Of a stretch of 64,000 nt of DNA, positions 9,925 through 17,654 are shown piece by piece. Location: positions 558,001 to 622,000 of the forward strand of contig NZ_JAWDIR010000011.1 of NCBI RefSeq assembly GCF_046156265.1, read 5' to 3'. The position numbers were made by a program, and so were the translations under genes. Within the stretch, counting starts at the first letter, position 1. Each line of letters starts with the position of its first letter. This DNA is from CAMDHY01 sp046156265. Its GTDB lineage: Bacteria; Pseudomonadota; Alphaproteobacteria; Rhizobiales; Segnochrobactraceae. The notes beneath the pieces are model-generated. The model was not told the origin of the DNA, made no database searches, and was given only the letters and a program-made list of their open reading frames with translations.

Positions 9925-11238
9925 TCACTGGCCGGCGCGCACGGCAGCCGTGTTCGGCTGCGTGACTTCTGCCGCGTAGCGGTCGTGGCGGGTGTGGCAG
10001 GTGATGGCGTGGGCGAGCATGCCCTCGGCCTCGCAGATGCGCGCCATCGTGGGCGCGATCGCGAAGCTCGCCTTGCGGGTCAACCGCTGGTACGTGACGG
10101 TCTTGATGAACTTGCCAACCCACAGGCCGCCGGTGTAGCGGGCGGCGCGGCCGGTCGGCAGCGTGTGGTTGGTGCCGACGCCCTTGTCGCCATAGGCAAC
10201 CGTCGCCTCCTCGCCCACGAACAGGCTGCCGTAGTTCTTCAGCCGCGCGAGGTAGTAGTCGTCACGGCGGGTCTGAATTTCGAGGTGTTCCGGCGCGTAA
10301 ACGTCGCTCACGGCGATCGCCTCGTCGTCGTCGGCGACTATCACGACCTCGCCGCGCTGGCGCCAGGCGGCGCCGGCCATCTCGCGTGTCGGCAGCGTCA
10401 GGAGTTGCCGCTCGATCTCGGCGATGACCGCCCGACCGAACGCTTCCGACGTGGTGACGAGCCAGGCGGGGCTGTCGGGGCCGTGCTCGGCCTGGCCGAG
10501 CAGATCGGTCGCCACCAGCGCCGCATCGGCACTGTCATCTGCGATGATGAGGATCTCCGTGGGGCCGGCCGGCAGGTCGATGCCGACCTCGCCGAACAGC
10601 TGCCGCTTCGCCTCGGCGACGAAGGCGTTGCCGGGGCCGGTGATCATGTCGACCGGTCGCATGCCGACCCGGCCGAACACCATCGAGGCCATCGCCTGCA
10701 CGCCGCCGATGCAGAAGATCTCGTCGGCGCCCGCCGTATGGAGGGCATAGAGCGTGTGCGGGAAGATCCCGTCGGCGTCGCGCGGCGGCGCGCATCCGAT
10801 GATTTGCCCGACTTCTGCGATCTTCGCCGTCCCCACGCTCATGATGGCGGCGGAAATCAGCGGATACTTGCCGCCCGGGATGTAGCAGCCGACCGTTTCG
10901 ATCGGAATGAGCTTCTGGCCGACGACGATGCCGTCGTCGATCTCCGCCTCGAATTCACCGAGGGAGTCCCGCTGCCGCCGGGCGAACGCCTGGACGTTGC
11001 GCAGGCAGACGCCGAAGTCGTCCTTGAAGGTTTCCGGCAGGCGAGAGGAGACGGCCCGGATGCGATCCGGTGGCACGCGAAACTCGGCCGAGTCCCAACG
11101 GTCCAGCCGCTCGGCATAGCGCCGCACCGCCGCGTCGCCCTCGATGCGGATGGCATCGATCATCTCGCGGACCGTCCGCTCGACACTCTCGCGGCCACTG
11201 TCGCGGGGGGCATCCGCACGCTTCAGGTACTTCGGCAT
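9925..11238 (-). CDS. HisD-family dehydrogenase (histidinol dehydrogenase / sulfopropanediol dehydrogenase-like)
   Basis: The 437-residue NAD-dependent alcohol dehydrogenase is of the histidinol dehydrogenase family. Visible are the IPGGKYPLISAAIMSVG region, CIGGVQAMASMVFG, the NAD/zinc segment DMITGPGNAFVAEAKRQLFG and the catalytic YAPEHLEI Glu-His pair. It is the first gene of a catabolic operon with no histidine-biosynthesis genes near it, so it is a paralogue used in catabolism. HpsN-type sulfopropanediol dehydrogenases belong to this group, and the MPKYLKRA start resembles them, but that substrate is only a suggestion. A GGGAGGG site precedes the ATG by 4-5 nt. Two LacI-type operators lie upstream. 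Confidence 0.88.
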   Translation of the reverse strand: MPKYLKRADAPRDSGRESVERTVREMIDAIRIEGDAAVRRYAERLDRWDSAEFRVPPDRIRAVSSRLPETFKDDFGVCLRNVQAFARRQRDSLGEFEAEIDDGIVVGQKLIPIETVGCYIPGGKYPLISAAIMSVGTAKIAEVGQIIGCAPPRDADGIFPHTLYALHTAGADEIFCIGGVQAMASMVFGRVGMRPVDMITGPGNAFVAEAKRQLFGEVGIDLPAGPTEILIIADDSADAALVATDLLGQAEHGPDSPAWLVTTSEAFGRAVIAEIERQLLTLPTREMAGAAWRQRGEVVIVADDDEAIAVSDVYAPEHLEIQTRRDDYYLARLKNYGSLFVGEEATVAYGDKGVGTNHTLPTGRAARYTGGLWVGKFIKTVTYQRLTRKASFAIAPTMARICEAEGMLAHAITCHTRHDRYAAEVTQPNTAAVRAGQ

Positions 11239-11326
11239 TCGCCCTCCCGTGGCGTTCGCGGCCGTCCGCTCGAAGCCCCACGCAGCGCAAGCAGCGCCAC
11301 GCGCAGTGGGAGTTCGATCCGCTGTA

Positions 11327-11340
11327 TGAAACCGCTTTCA
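11327..11340. promoter_or_regulatory. LacI-family operator O1
   Basis: TGAAACCGCTTTCA is a near-perfect palindrome with the central CG expected for LacI/GalR-family operators. Symmetry extends outward to TATGAAACCGCTTTCATA (11325-11342) with a single mismatched pair. It lies between the dehydrogenase start and the proposed minus-strand promoter, so a bound repressor would block elongation into the operon. Confidence 0.8.
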
Positions 11341-11375
11341 TATCGGGGCGCGGACGAAGCCGGCCGTTGGGAGGG

Positions 11376-11405
11376 ATGCTACTGTCTACTCGCTGCCACG
11401 GTCAA
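11376..11405 (-). promoter_or_regulatory. Candidate sigma-70-type promoter of the minus-strand operon
   Basis: On the minus strand TTGACC (11405-11400) and TAGCAT (11381-11376) are separated by 18 bases, a reasonable -35/-10 pair. Transcription would start near 11369, about 30 bases before operator O1, and read into the HisD-like gene. This is from sequence inspection only. Confidence 0.45.
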
Positions 11406-11477
11406 GAGTGACTTTGCGATGGGCCCATAATTCTTCCAATCACGAAGTTAGTCTGCTGGATTTGCTGCAGTGCAGAA

Positions 11478-11491
11478 TGAAAACGGTTTCA
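11478..11491. promoter_or_regulatory. LacI-family operator O2
   Basis: TGAAAACGGTTTCA shares the TGAAA-CG-TTTCA frame of O1. It lies 57 bases before the regulator ATG and about 70 bases upstream of the proposed operon promoter. The centres of O1 and O2 are 151 bp apart, which would allow a tetrameric or paired repressor to loop the DNA and would also let the regulator control itself. Confidence 0.75.
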
Positions 11492-11547
11492 GTTGCAGCA
11501 GGGCCGGGCGATCCGCTAACGTTGAGGGATCACGCGACGGAGCGAGC

Positions 11548-12591
11548 ATGAGCGGTCCACGAGGCGAGTCGGCCAGCCAGCGCCGCGCGACGATGCGGGA
11601 GATCGCGGAGGAGGCCGGCGTCTCGCTCGCCACCGTCTCCCGCGTGCTGAACCAGCCCGATCTCGTTGCCCGCGCCACGCTGGAGGCCGTCGAGGCGGTC
11701 ATCAAGCGCCGCCATTTCGTCTCGCACGGCGCGGCGATGTCGATGGTGTCGAACCGGTCGATGACGATCGGCCTGATCATTCCGACGATCACGAACTCGA
11801 TCTACGCGTCGTCGACGCAGGCGATCCAGAATGTCGCGCAGCAGGCCGGCTACACCGTTCTGCTCGGCGTCAGCGACTTCGACGGTCGCAGCGAGGAGAA
11901 GCTGATCCGGCAGTTGCTGGGCCGCCGCGTCGACGGGCTGATCCTGACCGGGGGAGGGCGATCCGCCGACATCTACGAGATGCTGCGCCACAACGACGTG
12001 CCGCACGTGCTCACCTGGAAGCTGACCGACGAGGCGGCCTGTCCGTGCGTATCGTTCGACAACTATCGTGCCGGCGAGATCGCCATGCAGCACCTGCTCG
12101 ACCTCGGCCATCGCCGCATCGGCCTCGTCTGCGGGCGCAGTGCCGTCAACGACCGGGCCCGCGAGCGCCGGCGCGCCTATGAGGACGCGCTGCGGCGCGC
12201 CGGCATTGCCTTCGATCCGGACCTCGTCTTCGAGCGCGATTTCGACTTCATCGAGGGGCGGGCGGCGATGCATCACATGCTGAACGGCACCGAGCCGCCG
12301 AGCGCGGTCTTCTGCGCCAACGACATCCAGGCAATCGGCGCGCTGACGGAGTGCCTCGATGCCGGGCTCCGCGTGCCGGGTGACATCTCCATCATCGGTT
12401 TCGACGATCTGCCGGTGACGCAATACATGCGCCCACAACTGACCACCGTGCGCGTGCCAGCCAAGCGCATGGGCCATCTGGCCGCCAAGAAGCTCTTGGA
12501 GTGGATCGCCACCCGACAGGCTCCCGGCAGCGCCGAGCTGCCCGTCGAGTTGATCGTCCGCGGCACAACCGGGGTGGCGCCGCAGCGGTGA
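11548..12591 (+). CDS. LacI-family transcriptional regulator
   Basis: The 347-residue regulator has an N-terminal LacI helix-turn-helix (MREIAEEAGVSLATVSRVLN, about 16-35) and a periplasmic-binding-like sensor domain (about 70-340, with IGLIIPTITN and the closing IIGFDDLP segment). It is divergent from the HisD-like operon and is very likely its repressor, with the ligand being the imported substrate or an intermediate. The ATG at 11548 is chosen over an upstream in-frame ATG at 11470 because GGAG stands 5-6 nt before it and because the upstream choice would put operator O2 inside the coding region. Confidence 0.93.
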   Translation: MSGPRGESASQRRATMREIAEEAGVSLATVSRVLNQPDLVARATLEAVEAVIKRRHFVSHGAAMSMVSNRSMTIGLIIPTITNSIYASSTQAIQNVAQQAGYTVLLGVSDFDGRSEEKLIRQLLGRRVDGLILTGGGRSADIYEMLRHNDVPHVLTWKLTDEAACPCVSFDNYRAGEIAMQHLLDLGHRRIGLVCGRSAVNDRARERRRAYEDALRRAGIAFDPDLVFERDFDFIEGRAAMHHMLNGTEPPSAVFCANDIQAIGALTECLDAGLRVPGDISIIGFDDLPVTQYMRPQLTTVRVPAKRMGHLAAKKLLEWIATRQAPGSAELPVELIVRGTTGVAPQR

Positions 12592-12610
12592 CCGGCGGCG
12601 TCGCGCCGGT
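12591..12610 (+). terminator. Hairpin after the LacI-family gene
   Basis: ACCGGCG and CGCCGGT form a 7-bp stem with a 6-base loop that begins at the last base of the stop codon, followed by GTCTTTCG. It is a weak intrinsic-terminator candidate between two convergent genes. Confidence 0.4.
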
Positions 12611-12672
12611 GTCTTTCGCCCCGCCGCTCCGCACTCAGACCCGGGTGGGGCGCTCTGGTCCGCCCCGGTGCC

Positions 12673-13848
12673 TCACGACTGCGCGGCGCGGCGTTCTGCC
12701 GGGCGGTAGTCGTTGGCGATGGTTTCGCCGAACGGGCCCGTGTTGACAGGCTGGCGGCGGCGCGCCGTCGGCGTCGAGAGCGGCAGCAGCGGCAGCACGA
12801 GTTCGCCGAACCGCCATGCCTCCTCGAGGTGGGGGTAGCCGGAGAGGATGAAGGTGTCGACGCCGAGATCGGCGTACTCGCGCATCCGCGCGGCCACCGT
12901 CTCCGGATCGCCGACCAGCGCCGTGCCGGCGCCACCGCGCACGAGGCCGACGCCGGCCCACAGGTTGGGGCTGACCTCGAGCTTGTCGCGGCGGCCGCCG
13001 TGCAGGGCGGCCATGCGGCGCTGGCCTTCCGAATCCATGCGCGAGAACACCTTCTGGGCAGCGGCGATGGTGTCGTCGTCGAGATAGCGGATGAGGGTGT
13101 CGGCGGCGTCCCACGCCTCCCGCGTTGTCTCGCGGACGATGACGTGCAGGCGGATGCCGAACGTCACCTTGCGGCCGCGGGCCTCGGCGAGCTTGCGGAC
13201 GGTCGCGACCTTGGCGGCCACGTCGGCCGGAGGCTCGCCCCAGGTCAGGTACTTGTCGACGTGCTCGGCGGCGACCGCGTTGGCGGCCTCCGACGAACCG
13301 CCGAAATAGAGCGGCGGGTAGGGGCGCTGCACCGGCTCGAACAGCATCCGGCCATCCTCGATGTGGATGTGCTTGCCGGTGTACTCGACCGTCTCGCCGG
13401 ACAAGAGCGCGCGGTAGACGGTGAGGAACTCGTCCGTCACCTCGTAGCGCTCGCTGTGGCTGAGGAAGATGCCATCGCCCTTGTTCTCCTGCGGATCGCC
13501 GCCGGTGACGACGTTGATGAGGAGGCGGCCGTTGGAGATGCGGTCGAGGGTCGCCGTCATGCGGGCGGCCATCGTCGGCGACTGCAGGCCGGGACGGACG
13601 GCGACCAGGAATCGCAGTCGCTCGGTGAGGGGCGCCAGCGCCGAGGCCACGACCCAGGAGTCCTCGCAGCTGCGGCCGGTCGGCAGGAGCACGCCGAAAT
13701 AGCCGAGGCTGTCGGCCGCCTGCGCCACCTGCTTCAGATAGGCGAGGTCGACGGGCCGGCCGCCGACCGACGTGCCGAGATAGCGGCCGTCGCCGTGCGT
13801 CGGCAGGAACCAGAGAACGTTCATCGGGTCGTCGGTGTGTGTGGTCAC
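12673..13848 (-). CDS. ssuD: FMNH2-dependent alkanesulfonate monooxygenase (SsuD-like)
   Basis: The 391-residue luciferase-fold monooxygenase cleaves the C-S bond of alkanesulfonates to release sulfite, using FMNH2 from a partner reductase. SsuD hallmarks are seen directly: WFLPTHGDGRYLGT at the start, the LLPTGRSCEDSW segment carrying the conserved active-site Cys, VTGGDPQENKGDGIFL, and LYFGGSSEAA. GTG at 13846-13848 has AGGGA 7 nt upstream. The ATG 8 codons further in is an alternative that fits E. coli SsuD length. A sigma-54-type promoter lies about 110 bases upstream. The likely reductase partner is the divergent FMN reductase at 14925. An upstream in-frame extension to 13971 is unlikely. 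Confidence 0.92.
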   Translation of the reverse strand: MTTHTDDPMNVLWFLPTHGDGRYLGTSVGGRPVDLAYLKQVAQAADSLGYFGVLLPTGRSCEDSWVVASALAPLTERLRFLVAVRPGLQSPTMAARMTATLDRISNGRLLINVVTGGDPQENKGDGIFLSHSERYEVTDEFLTVYRALLSGETVEYTGKHIHIEDGRMLFEPVQRPYPPLYFGGSSEAANAVAAEHVDKYLTWGEPPADVAAKVATVRKLAEARGRKVTFGIRLHVIVRETTREAWDAADTLIRYLDDDTIAAAQKVFSRMDSEGQRRMAALHGGRRDKLEVSPNLWAGVGLVRGGAGTALVGDPETVAARMREYADLGVDTFILSGYPHLEEAWRFGELVLPLLPLSTPTARRRQPVNTGPFGETIANDYRPAERRAAQS

Positions 13849-13954
13849 GCTCGAGTCCCTCGTACAGGCGCCGGCGCAAGCGCTGGCGGCAGATGCGGCG
13901 TTGATCCGCTGCGCCTGGGTTTGCATCAGGTGACGGGTCGGTCGCCGGTATCGG

Positions 13955-13970
13955 AGCAGCCGCCGTGCCA
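13955..13970 (-). promoter_or_regulatory. Sigma-54 (RpoN) promoter candidate for the ssuD-like gene
   Basis: On the minus strand TGGCAC, 5 bases, then CTGCT gives the required GG (-24) and GC (-12) with ten bases between. It would start transcription near 13945, about 97 bases before the GTG of the SsuD-like gene. An inverted repeat (CAGCAGC, 8 bases, GCTGCTG) lies about 70 bases further upstream and could be an activator site. Confidence 0.6.
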
Positions 13971-14092
13971 AGCGGCGGGGTCAAGGAACTCAAGAGCTTG
14001 GCACGCCCGTCGCCGACGAAGGGGGCGGCGATGCAGCAGCCGATCGACGCTGCTGTCGGGTTTGCACCAGGGCTCTGATCAATCTCTGTTCC

Positions 14093-14749
14093 TCAATCGG
14101 CGGCTGGCAACCGGGTGAGGGCCTCCAGCAGCGTCGACGGATCGAGGCATGCCGCTGTCCAACCGGCGCAGGCACAGCGCACCCGACGCTGGCGGTCCAG
14201 CAGCAGCGCCGCCGGCATCGGTAGGTCGTAGCTCTGCTCGCCGTTCCAGGACGCCAGCCGGACGCCGCGATCCCGGACGATGCGCCTGAGCGGCAGCGGC
14301 ACCTTGAAGACGATGCCGAGCGACTTGGTGAACCGGCACATGTGGTCGATCGCCACCGGAAAGCCGATGCCGGTCGCGGCGATGGTCCGCCGCGCCTGGA
14401 AGGGCGTCTCCGGCGTCACGGCGCAAAGCACCGTTGCCGAGGCGCCGAACGCCTCGCGGGCGGAATCGAAGCGGACGAGGGCCGCGCGCGCCGTCGCAGA
14501 CCAGCCCCCGGGGTAGAACAGCAGCACGAGGCGCTGGTCGGCTGTCCGCGCGGCGAGATCGAACGGCACGTCGTCGGGAGACTCCAGCACCGGCAGATGA
14601 ACCACGCGCCCGCGATAGAGGCCGGCCCGCGGATCGAGGCCGTGCTCGCGATCGACGAGGAAGGTGTCGAGCTCCGGCAACGGCACTGCCGGGGCGCCCA
14701 CCGCGCCGGGGGCTGACCGTCCTTGAGTCGCACGCGCTGCCATTGCCAT
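14093..14749 (-). CDS. AhpC/TSA (peroxiredoxin-like) family protein lacking the peroxidatic cysteine
   Basis: The 218-residue thioredoxin-fold protein resembles Prx-like AhpC/TSA proteins: RLVLLFYPGGW, VLCAVTPETPFQARR and a GIGFPVAIDHMCRFTKSLG segment follow the family order. The usual peroxidatic site (FYRGGWCPYC in relatives) reads FYPGGWSATAR, so the key Cys is Ser. The remaining Cys residues lie elsewhere (about 110, 140 and 185-200). It may be non-peroxidatic, act as a chaperone, or bind a partner. Start choice between 14749 and 14743 is open. It is divergent from the FMN reductase and upstream of the SsuD-like gene on the same strand, with 244 bases between. Confidence 0.7.
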   Translation of the reverse strand: MAMAARATQGRSAPGAVGAPAVPLPELDTFLVDREHGLDPRAGLYRGRVVHLPVLESPDDVPFDLAARTADQRLVLLFYPGGWSATARAALVRFDSAREAFGASATVLCAVTPETPFQARRTIAATGIGFPVAIDHMCRFTKSLGIVFKVPLPLRRIVRDRGVRLASWNGEQSYDLPMPAALLLDRQRRVRCACAGWTAACLDPSTLLEALTRLPAAD

Positions 14750-14772
14750 CGGCCGGCCGGATCCCGTTGGCG

Positions 14773-14815
14773 CCCATATCGCGGAAGAGGGCAGATTTTT
14801 CCCCCCATATCGCGG
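14773..14815. repeat. Direct repeat pair in the divergent intergenic region
   Basis: The 12-base sequence CCCATATCGCGG occurs at 14773-14784 and again at 14804-14815, one copy every 31 bases (about three helical turns). The pair lies between the divergent AhpC/TSA-like and FMN-reductase genes, where a shared regulator would bind. No known regulator is recognised. Confidence 0.5.
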
Positions 14816-14924
14816 GAACGTCAATACACGATCTATCTGATCAACATTATCGTCTTTAGGCTATGCAGCATCCGATTTGCCGACGGTTGCGACGCAGCCG
14901 CGCGGCCCAGGAGCCACCCTGTCC

Positions 14925-15521
14925 ATGACCATTCCGTCCGTCCTCGGCATCTCCGGCAGCGTGACTCGACCGTCGCGGACGACGACGCTCGTTTCCGCCG
15001 TCCTCGACGCGATCACCGCCCGAACGCCCGTCCGGCCCCGCCTCGTCGAACTGGTCGACGCCGGACCCACGCTGTTCTCCGCGCTCACATCGGACAAGCT
15101 TCAGGGATCCGCCGCGGAGATCGTTCGTGCCGTCGAGACCGCGGACGTGCTCGTCGTCGGCACGCCGGTCTATCGCGCCTCCTACACCGGTGCGCTCAAG
15201 CACCTCTTCGATCTCATCCGTTACGACGCGCTGGTGGGAAAGCCCGTCGTGCTGCTCGCCACCGGCGGCACGCCCCTGCACGGGCTCGTTGCCGAGCATC
15301 AGCTGCGGCCGCTCTTCGGCTACTTCAACACGCTGACCGTGCCGACGACGATCTATGCCGTCGAGACGGACTTCCGCGACTATCGCCTGGTCAATCCCGC
15401 CATCGCCGATCGCATCGACCGCGTCGTCACCGAGGTTGTGACGCTGCTGGGGGCCGATACGGCAACCGCGTTCGGTCCGGCCGCCGCCGCCCACAATCTT
15501 CCCGCCGCCCTCTCGGCCTGA
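14925..15521 (+). CDS. NAD(P)H-dependent FMN reductase (SsuE/MsuE-like)
   Basis: The 198-residue flavodoxin-fold reductase supplies FMNH2 to luciferase-like monooxygenases. The opening LGISGSVTRPSRTTTLV is the FMN-phosphate loop of the NADPH_dep_FMN_red family, and VVGTPVYRASYTGALKHL is the second flavin-contact segment, both typical of SsuE. It lies 26 nt before sfnG and is divergent from the SsuD-like side, so it probably serves both monooxygenases. The ATG at 14925 has AGGAG 11 nt upstream. An earlier in-frame start at 14877 has no ribosome site. Confidence 0.92.
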   Translation: MTIPSVLGISGSVTRPSRTTTLVSAVLDAITARTPVRPRLVELVDAGPTLFSALTSDKLQGSAAEIVRAVETADVLVVGTPVYRASYTGALKHLFDLIRYDALVGKPVVLLATGGTPLHGLVAEHQLRPLFGYFNTLTVPTTIYAVETDFRDYRLVNPAIADRIDRVVTEVVTLLGADTATAFGPAAAAHNLPAALSA

Positions 15522-15547
15522 GCGCGCCGACAGATCGGAGCAGATCC

Positions 15548-16666
15548 ATGACCCTCCATGCCTTGCCGACCGCCGCACCCGCCCCGCTGAAATTCGCCTA
15601 CTGGGTGCCGAACGTCTCCGGCGGCCTCGTCGTCTCGAAGATCCCGCAGCGCACCGACTGGGGGCTCGAGTACAACATCAAGCTCGCCCGCATCGCCGAG
15701 CGCGTCGGGTTCGACTACGCGCTGTCGCAGATCCGCTTCATCGGCAGCTACGGCGCCGAATACCAGCACGAGTCGACGACGTTCTCGACGGCGATCCTTG
15801 CCAACACGACGACGCTGAAGGTGATCGCGGCGATCCTGCCCGGTCCCTGGCACCCCCACGTCATCGCCAAGCTCGGGGCCACGGCCGATCAGATCTTCGA
15901 CGGACGCTGGGCGATCAACGTCGTCAGCGGCTGGTTCGCCGGCGAGTACGAGGCGCTCGGGCTGCCGTGGCTCGAGCATGACGAGCGCTACCGCCGCTCG
16001 CGCGAGTTCATCGAGGTTGTCAAAGGCATTTGGACGAAAGACAATTTCAACTACGCCGGCAAGTATTACTCGGCGCACGACTTCACCTTGAAGCCAAAGC
16101 CATTGCAGTCGCCGCATCCGGAGATCTTCCAGGGCGGCAACTCGCGGGCGGCGAGAGAGAACGCCGGCGCTGTCTCCGATTGGTACTTCATGAACGGCAA
16201 CACGCCGGAAGGCCACAAGGAGCAGATCGACGACGTCCGCTCGATCGCCGCCCGCCACGGCCGCACGGTCCGCTTCGGGGCGAACGCCTTCATCATCGCC
16301 CGCGAGACGGAGAAGGAGGCGAAGGCCGAGCTCGAGCGCATCGTCGAGCAGGCCGACCCGGAAGCGGTCAACGCCTTCGGCGGTGCCGTGAAGCAGGCCG
16401 GGCAGGCCTCGCCGGAGCGCAAGGGGATGTGGCAGGACTCCACGTTCCGTGATCTCATCCAGTACAATGACGGCTTCCGCACCAACCTGATCGGCACGCC
16501 CGAACAGATCGCCGAGCGCATCGTCGCGCTGAAGAAGATCGGCGTGAACCTGATCTTGGGTGGCTTCCTGCACTTCCAGGAAGAGGTCGAGTTCTTCGGC
16601 GAGCGGGTCCTGCCGCTGGTGCGCGAGCTCGAAGCCGCCGTGCTGCCGGCCGAAGCCGCCGCCTGA
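15548..16666 (+). CDS. sfnG: Dimethylsulfone monooxygenase SfnG
   Basis: The 372-residue FMNH2-dependent luciferase-family enzyme converts dimethylsulfone to methanesulfinate, so methylated sulfur can enter the sulfonate route. The SfnG-specific opening FAYWVPNVSGGLVVSKI and the FDYALSQIRFIGSYGAE segment separate it from SsuD. Further blocks are LPGPWHPHVIAKLGAT, NVVSGWFAGEY and IFQGGNSRAARENA. It follows the FMN reductase gene directly, with GGAG 8 nt before the ATG. In pseudomonads sfn genes are activated by SfnR with sigma-54 under sulfur limitation; no sfnR is present in this window. Confidence 0.94.
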   Translation: MTLHALPTAAPAPLKFAYWVPNVSGGLVVSKIPQRTDWGLEYNIKLARIAERVGFDYALSQIRFIGSYGAEYQHESTTFSTAILANTTTLKVIAAILPGPWHPHVIAKLGATADQIFDGRWAINVVSGWFAGEYEALGLPWLEHDERYRRSREFIEVVKGIWTKDNFNYAGKYYSAHDFTLKPKPLQSPHPEIFQGGNSRAARENAGAVSDWYFMNGNTPEGHKEQIDDVRSIAARHGRTVRFGANAFIIARETEKEAKAELERIVEQADPEAVNAFGGAVKQAGQASPERKGMWQDSTFRDLIQYNDGFRTNLIGTPEQIAERIVALKKIGVNLILGGFLHFQEEVEFFGERVLPLVRELEAAVLPAEAAA

Positions 16667-16694
16667 CATCGTCGCCTCGGGGGAGGGTCCGCAG

Positions 16695-16718
16695 TCCGGC
16701 GGCGTCAGCGCCGCCGGA
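16695..16718 (+). terminator. Perfect hairpin between sfnG and the LIV-type ATPase
   Basis: TCCGGCGGCG and CGCCGCCGGA form a perfect 10-bp stem with a TCAG loop, 29 bases after the sfnG stop. No U-run follows, so it may be a partial terminator, a Rho-linked structure or an mRNA-stabilising hairpin within an operon rather than a full stop. Confidence 0.45.
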
Positions 16719-16757
16719 TCCGGCTCACCCGTGTCCTGAAAACGCCGGAGGCCCTTC

Positions 16758-17654
16758 ATGTTGCAGGACTCGCTCGCGCTCGCCGCTCTCGACGTCGCGC
16801 CGCCGCGGCCGGGAGTCGGAGCGATCGCCGCACCGAGGCCCGAGCCGCTGCCCGTGGCGGCCACGTCCGTCCTGCTGGCGCTCGATGGCGTATCGCTGAC
16901 CTTCGGTGGCGTCACCGCGCTCGCCGACGTCGACCTCGCCGTCGGCGAAGGTGAGATCCGTGCCATCATCGGGCCGAACGGGGCGGGGAAGAGTTCCCTC
17001 ATCAACGTCGTCAGCGGCCTCTACCGGCCTCAGCGCGGCCGCATCCGCCTCGCCGGCGAGACGTTCTCGGCGGTGCCGACCGAACGGCTCGCCCGCCTCG
17101 GCGTCGCCCGTACCTTCCAGAACCTCGCCCTCTTCAAGGGGCTGACGGTGCTCGACAACGTCCTGATGGGGCTGACGTCGGGCGTCCGCTCCGGCCTGTT
17201 CGGCCAGGTGCTCGGGCTGTCGGCGGCGCGGCGCGAGGATGCGGAGAACCGCGAGGCCGCGCTTGCGATGCTCGACTTCCTCCATCTCGGCGGCCTGCGC
17301 GACCGCAGCGCCGGCACGCTTCCCTACGGCGTGCAGAAGCGCATCGAACTCGCCCGGGCCCTCGTCGCAGAGCCCCGGCTGCTGCTGCTCGACGAGCCGA
17401 TGGCCGGCATGACGCTGACCGAGAAGCGCGAGATGACGGGTTTCATCCGCGACGCCCGTGACACCTACGGCACCACCATCGTGCTGATCGAGCACGACAT
17501 CGGCGTCGTCATGGGGCTGTCCGATCGCGTCGCCGTGCTCGACTACGGCCGCAAAATCGCCGACGGCACGCCCGACGAGGTCCGCGCCGACCAAGCCGTC
17601 ATCGACGCCTATCTCGGGGTCGCCCACGACGAAGACGGCGAGGGCGGGCTGTGA
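16758..17654 (+). CDS. LIV-type (HAAT) ABC transporter ATP-binding protein (LivG-like)
   Basis: The 298-residue ATPase has Walker A GPNGAGKSS (about 75-83), the LivG-type Q-loop ARTFQNLALF, Walker B LLLLDEPMAGMT and the closing VLIEHDIGVVMGLSDR block. The signature reads LPYGVQKR, a usual variant in this family. A 35-residue N-terminal extension rich in Ala/Pro precedes the ABC domain. It starts a livG-H-M-K-F-like operon. Since the operon lies between sfnG and an sfnB-type gene, the importer probably carries a sulfur compound rather than branched-chain amino acids; this is by context. Confidence 0.92.
   Translation: MLQDSLALAALDVAPPRPGVGAIAAPRPEPLPVAATSVLLALDGVSLTFGGVTALADVDLAVGEGEIRAIIGPNGAGKSSLINVVSGLYRPQRGRIRLAGETFSAVPTERLARLGVARTFQNLALFKGLTVLDNVLMGLTSGVRSGLFGQVLGLSAARREDAENREAALAMLDFLHLGGLRDRSAGTLPYGVQKRIELARALVAEPRLLLLDEPMAGMTLTEKREMTGFIRDARDTYGTTIVLIEHDIGVVMGLSDRVAVLDYGRKIADGTPDEVRADQAVIDAYLGVAHDEDGEGGL

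Noticed and set aside
13999..14014. Plus-strand TGGCAC-N5-TCGCC with sigma-54-like spacing
   Set aside because: It points toward a gene on the opposite strand, the next plus-strand gene starts more than 900 bases away, and the -12 element is weak. The minus-strand copy nearby is the better promoter.
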